Origin: JAKAGZ01 sp035266865
GTDB taxonomy: Bacteria; Bacteroidota; Ignavibacteria; Ignavibacteriales; Ignavibacteriaceae
Assembly: GCA_035266865.1 (NCBI GenBank)
Contig: DATFMR010000040.1
Span: forward strand, 65,802 to 129,801
Reading direction: 5' to 3'
DNA: 64,000 nt
Positions 63,167-64,000 of this stretch are shown here, piece by piece. The notes below the pieces were generated by a model, which saw nothing but the letters and a program-made list of their open reading frames with translations, was not told the origin of the DNA and made no database searches. A program made the translations under genes and the position numbers. Position 1 is the stretch's first letter. Each line of letters starts with the position of its first letter.

Positions 63167-64000
63167 TTATTTTTTTAGAAATTCAGCATTGCGTTTTAAT
63201 CCCTTTAACTTTACGCGTTTTACAGGACTTTCAGAGAATCTCTCCTTAAATTCATCATTATCCATTTCTAAAATTTCATCAAGCGCAATTTCCTTATTTT
63301 CATTTTGAGGTTTAAACTCATCGAAATTACTTAATTCTGAAAACTTCAAATTCCATGGACAAACATCCTGACAAATATCACAACCGTAAACCCAATTTTC
63401 GAATTTGCCTCTGAATTCGTCCGGGATCTCACCTTTATTTTCAATTGTCAGATTGGATATACATTTATTTGCATCAACCATGTATTCTGAAACAATTGCA
63501 TTAGTCGGGCAAGCATCAATGCATGCAGTACAAGAACCACAAAAATCTTCAATTTGTTTTGAATATTTGAATTCATAATTAGTAATTATATTTGCTAAAA
63601 ATATCCAGCTACCAATTTCTTTATTTATCAGGTTTGTGTGTTTACCAATCCATCCAAGCCCGGCTTTTTTTGCCCATACTTTATCCATTACCGGTCCGGT
63701 ATCTACATATGATATTGATTCAAATCCGGGATCAATTTCTTTTAATTTAGCTTCGAGTTTTTCAAGCAAATCCCAGATCATAAGGTGGTAATCTTTTCCC
63801 CATGCATATCGTGAAACCTTGCCTACCGGCAGGCAGGCCTTCCCTTTCGAAGAATCTTCAGAATAATTTTCATCGGTATAATAATTTAAGGCAAGCGAAA
63901 TTACGCTGCGTGCACCGGGAAGTATATTTCTAACATCAACTCTTTTTTCTTTGTTGCGCTCCATATAACTCATTCCCGATTGATAACCGAGACTGAGCCA
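63167..64000 (-). CDS. queG: Epoxyqueuosine reductase QueG-like protein (5' end cut by window edge)
   Basis: The frame continues past the ATG at 63973 to the window end, reading WLSLGYQSGMSYMERN, so the start lies to the right. The enzyme reduces epoxyqueuosine to queuosine in tRNA with cobalamin and two Fe-S clusters. Visible motifs are ISLALNYY, VSRYAWGKDYH, DTGPVMDKVWAKKAGLGWIGKH (in parts), CGSCTACIDACPTNAI and CDICQDVCPWN. A short palindrome-derived insert at 63819-63840 encodes part of KACLPVGK, just before VSRYAWG. B12 dependence fits the BtuB unit elsewhere. Confidence 0.9.
   Translation of the reverse strand, partial: WLSLGYQSGMSYMERNKEKRVDVRNILPGARSVISLALNYYTDENYSEDSSKGKACLPVGKVSRYAWGKDYHLMIWDLLEKLEAKLKEIDPGFESISYVDTGPVMDKVWAKKAGLGWIGKHTNLINKEIGSWIFLANIITNYEFKYSKQIEDFCGSCTACIDACPTNAIVSEYMVDANKCISNLTIENKGEIPDEFRGKFENWVYGCDICQDVCPWNLKFSELSNFDEFKPQNENKEIALDEILEMDNDEFKERFSESPVKRVKLKGLKRNAEFLKK

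Noticed and set aside
1..64000. CRISPR array, prophage, insertion sequence or integrase
   Set aside because: No regular direct repeats with spacers, transposase or phage structural genes were seen.

Overview
The window is about 64 kb of AT-rich, densely coding chromosomal DNA with no insertion sequence, prophage or CRISPR array that I can see. It looks like a member of the Bacteroidota/Ignavibacteriota side of the FCB group, most likely an Ignavibacteria-like organism. The evidence is a secreted M1 peptidase ending in a type IX secretion sorting domain with the NNFPNPFNP motif, many small signal-peptide beta-barrel proteins, a three-gene succinate dehydrogenase/fumarate reductase with a single cytochrome b subunit, and families typical of that group (DUF4837, DUF6588, DUF6249, DUF6580, DUF2723). 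Many genes nevertheless carry clear AGGAG-type ribosome binding sites. Both window ends cut a gene: the left edge holds the C-terminal half of glnE, and the right edge cuts off the N-terminus of a queG-like gene.

Layout. 1-3542 (+): glnE (partial) overlapping a DUF2723 membrane protein. 3552-11535 (-): a long tightly packed run, greA-ribD-ribE-tilS-hpt-ftsH-polyprenol/diacylglycerol kinase-DUF4837 lipoprotein; greA has a terminator-like hairpin in its leader. 11.8-14.2 kb: a secreted thioredoxin, two hypothetical genes and a beta-barrel pseudogene with two lesions. 14.4-20.5 kb (-): MBOAT-like protein, M1 peptidase, AddB-like nuclease/helicase, CYTH protein. 20.6-26.4 kb: outer membrane protein, DUF2461, redoxin, M14 peptidase, a first ECF sigma/anti-sigma pair, a zinc-ribbon protein with rpsU. 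26.4-32.1 kb: LOG protein, PBP4-type dacB, secG, tRNA-Met, obgE and an acidic 580-residue protein. 32.2-35.6 kb (-): sdhCAB/frdCAB. 35.9-39.4 kb (+): galM and a GH127 enzyme. 39.5-42.4 kb (+): cobalamin riboswitch, BtuB-like receptor and DUF6580 membrane protein, a probable B12 uptake unit. 42.4-49.9 kb: HAD hydrolase, ATP-grasp ligase, C39-like peptidase, isochorismatase-like hydrolase, two DoxX-like paralogues (one apparently starting at ATT), a beta-barrel, a lipoprotein and a TPR protein. 49.9-55.0 kb (-): nitrilase and GNAT pair, DUF6588, exonuclease, thioesterase, threonine aldolase. 55.0-60.2 kb (-): lnt-dedA-ispF-acyP-eamA and era, with a 144-bp nested palindromic element after lnt. 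60.3-62.1 kb: a second ECF sigma/anti-sigma operon divergent from a DUF6249 gene. 62.1-64 kb (-): trxB and queG (partial).

The most interesting signals are (i) three copies of TGTAACC-N16-(T/A)GTC, one reading into the second ECF sigma operon and two into the divergent DUF6249 gene, which look like promoters recognised by that sigma factor; (ii) a palindromic repeat core shared between the 144-bp intergenic element and an in-frame insertion in queG that encodes ACLPVGK; (iii) the DoxX-like paralogue with an ATT at the position of its sister's ATG; (iv) the greA leader terminator; and (v) the ATP-grasp/C39-like/isochorismatase group, whose product is unknown. I did not find a whole unknown defence or mobile system here. 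Family names were assigned from remembered motifs, not from a database search.
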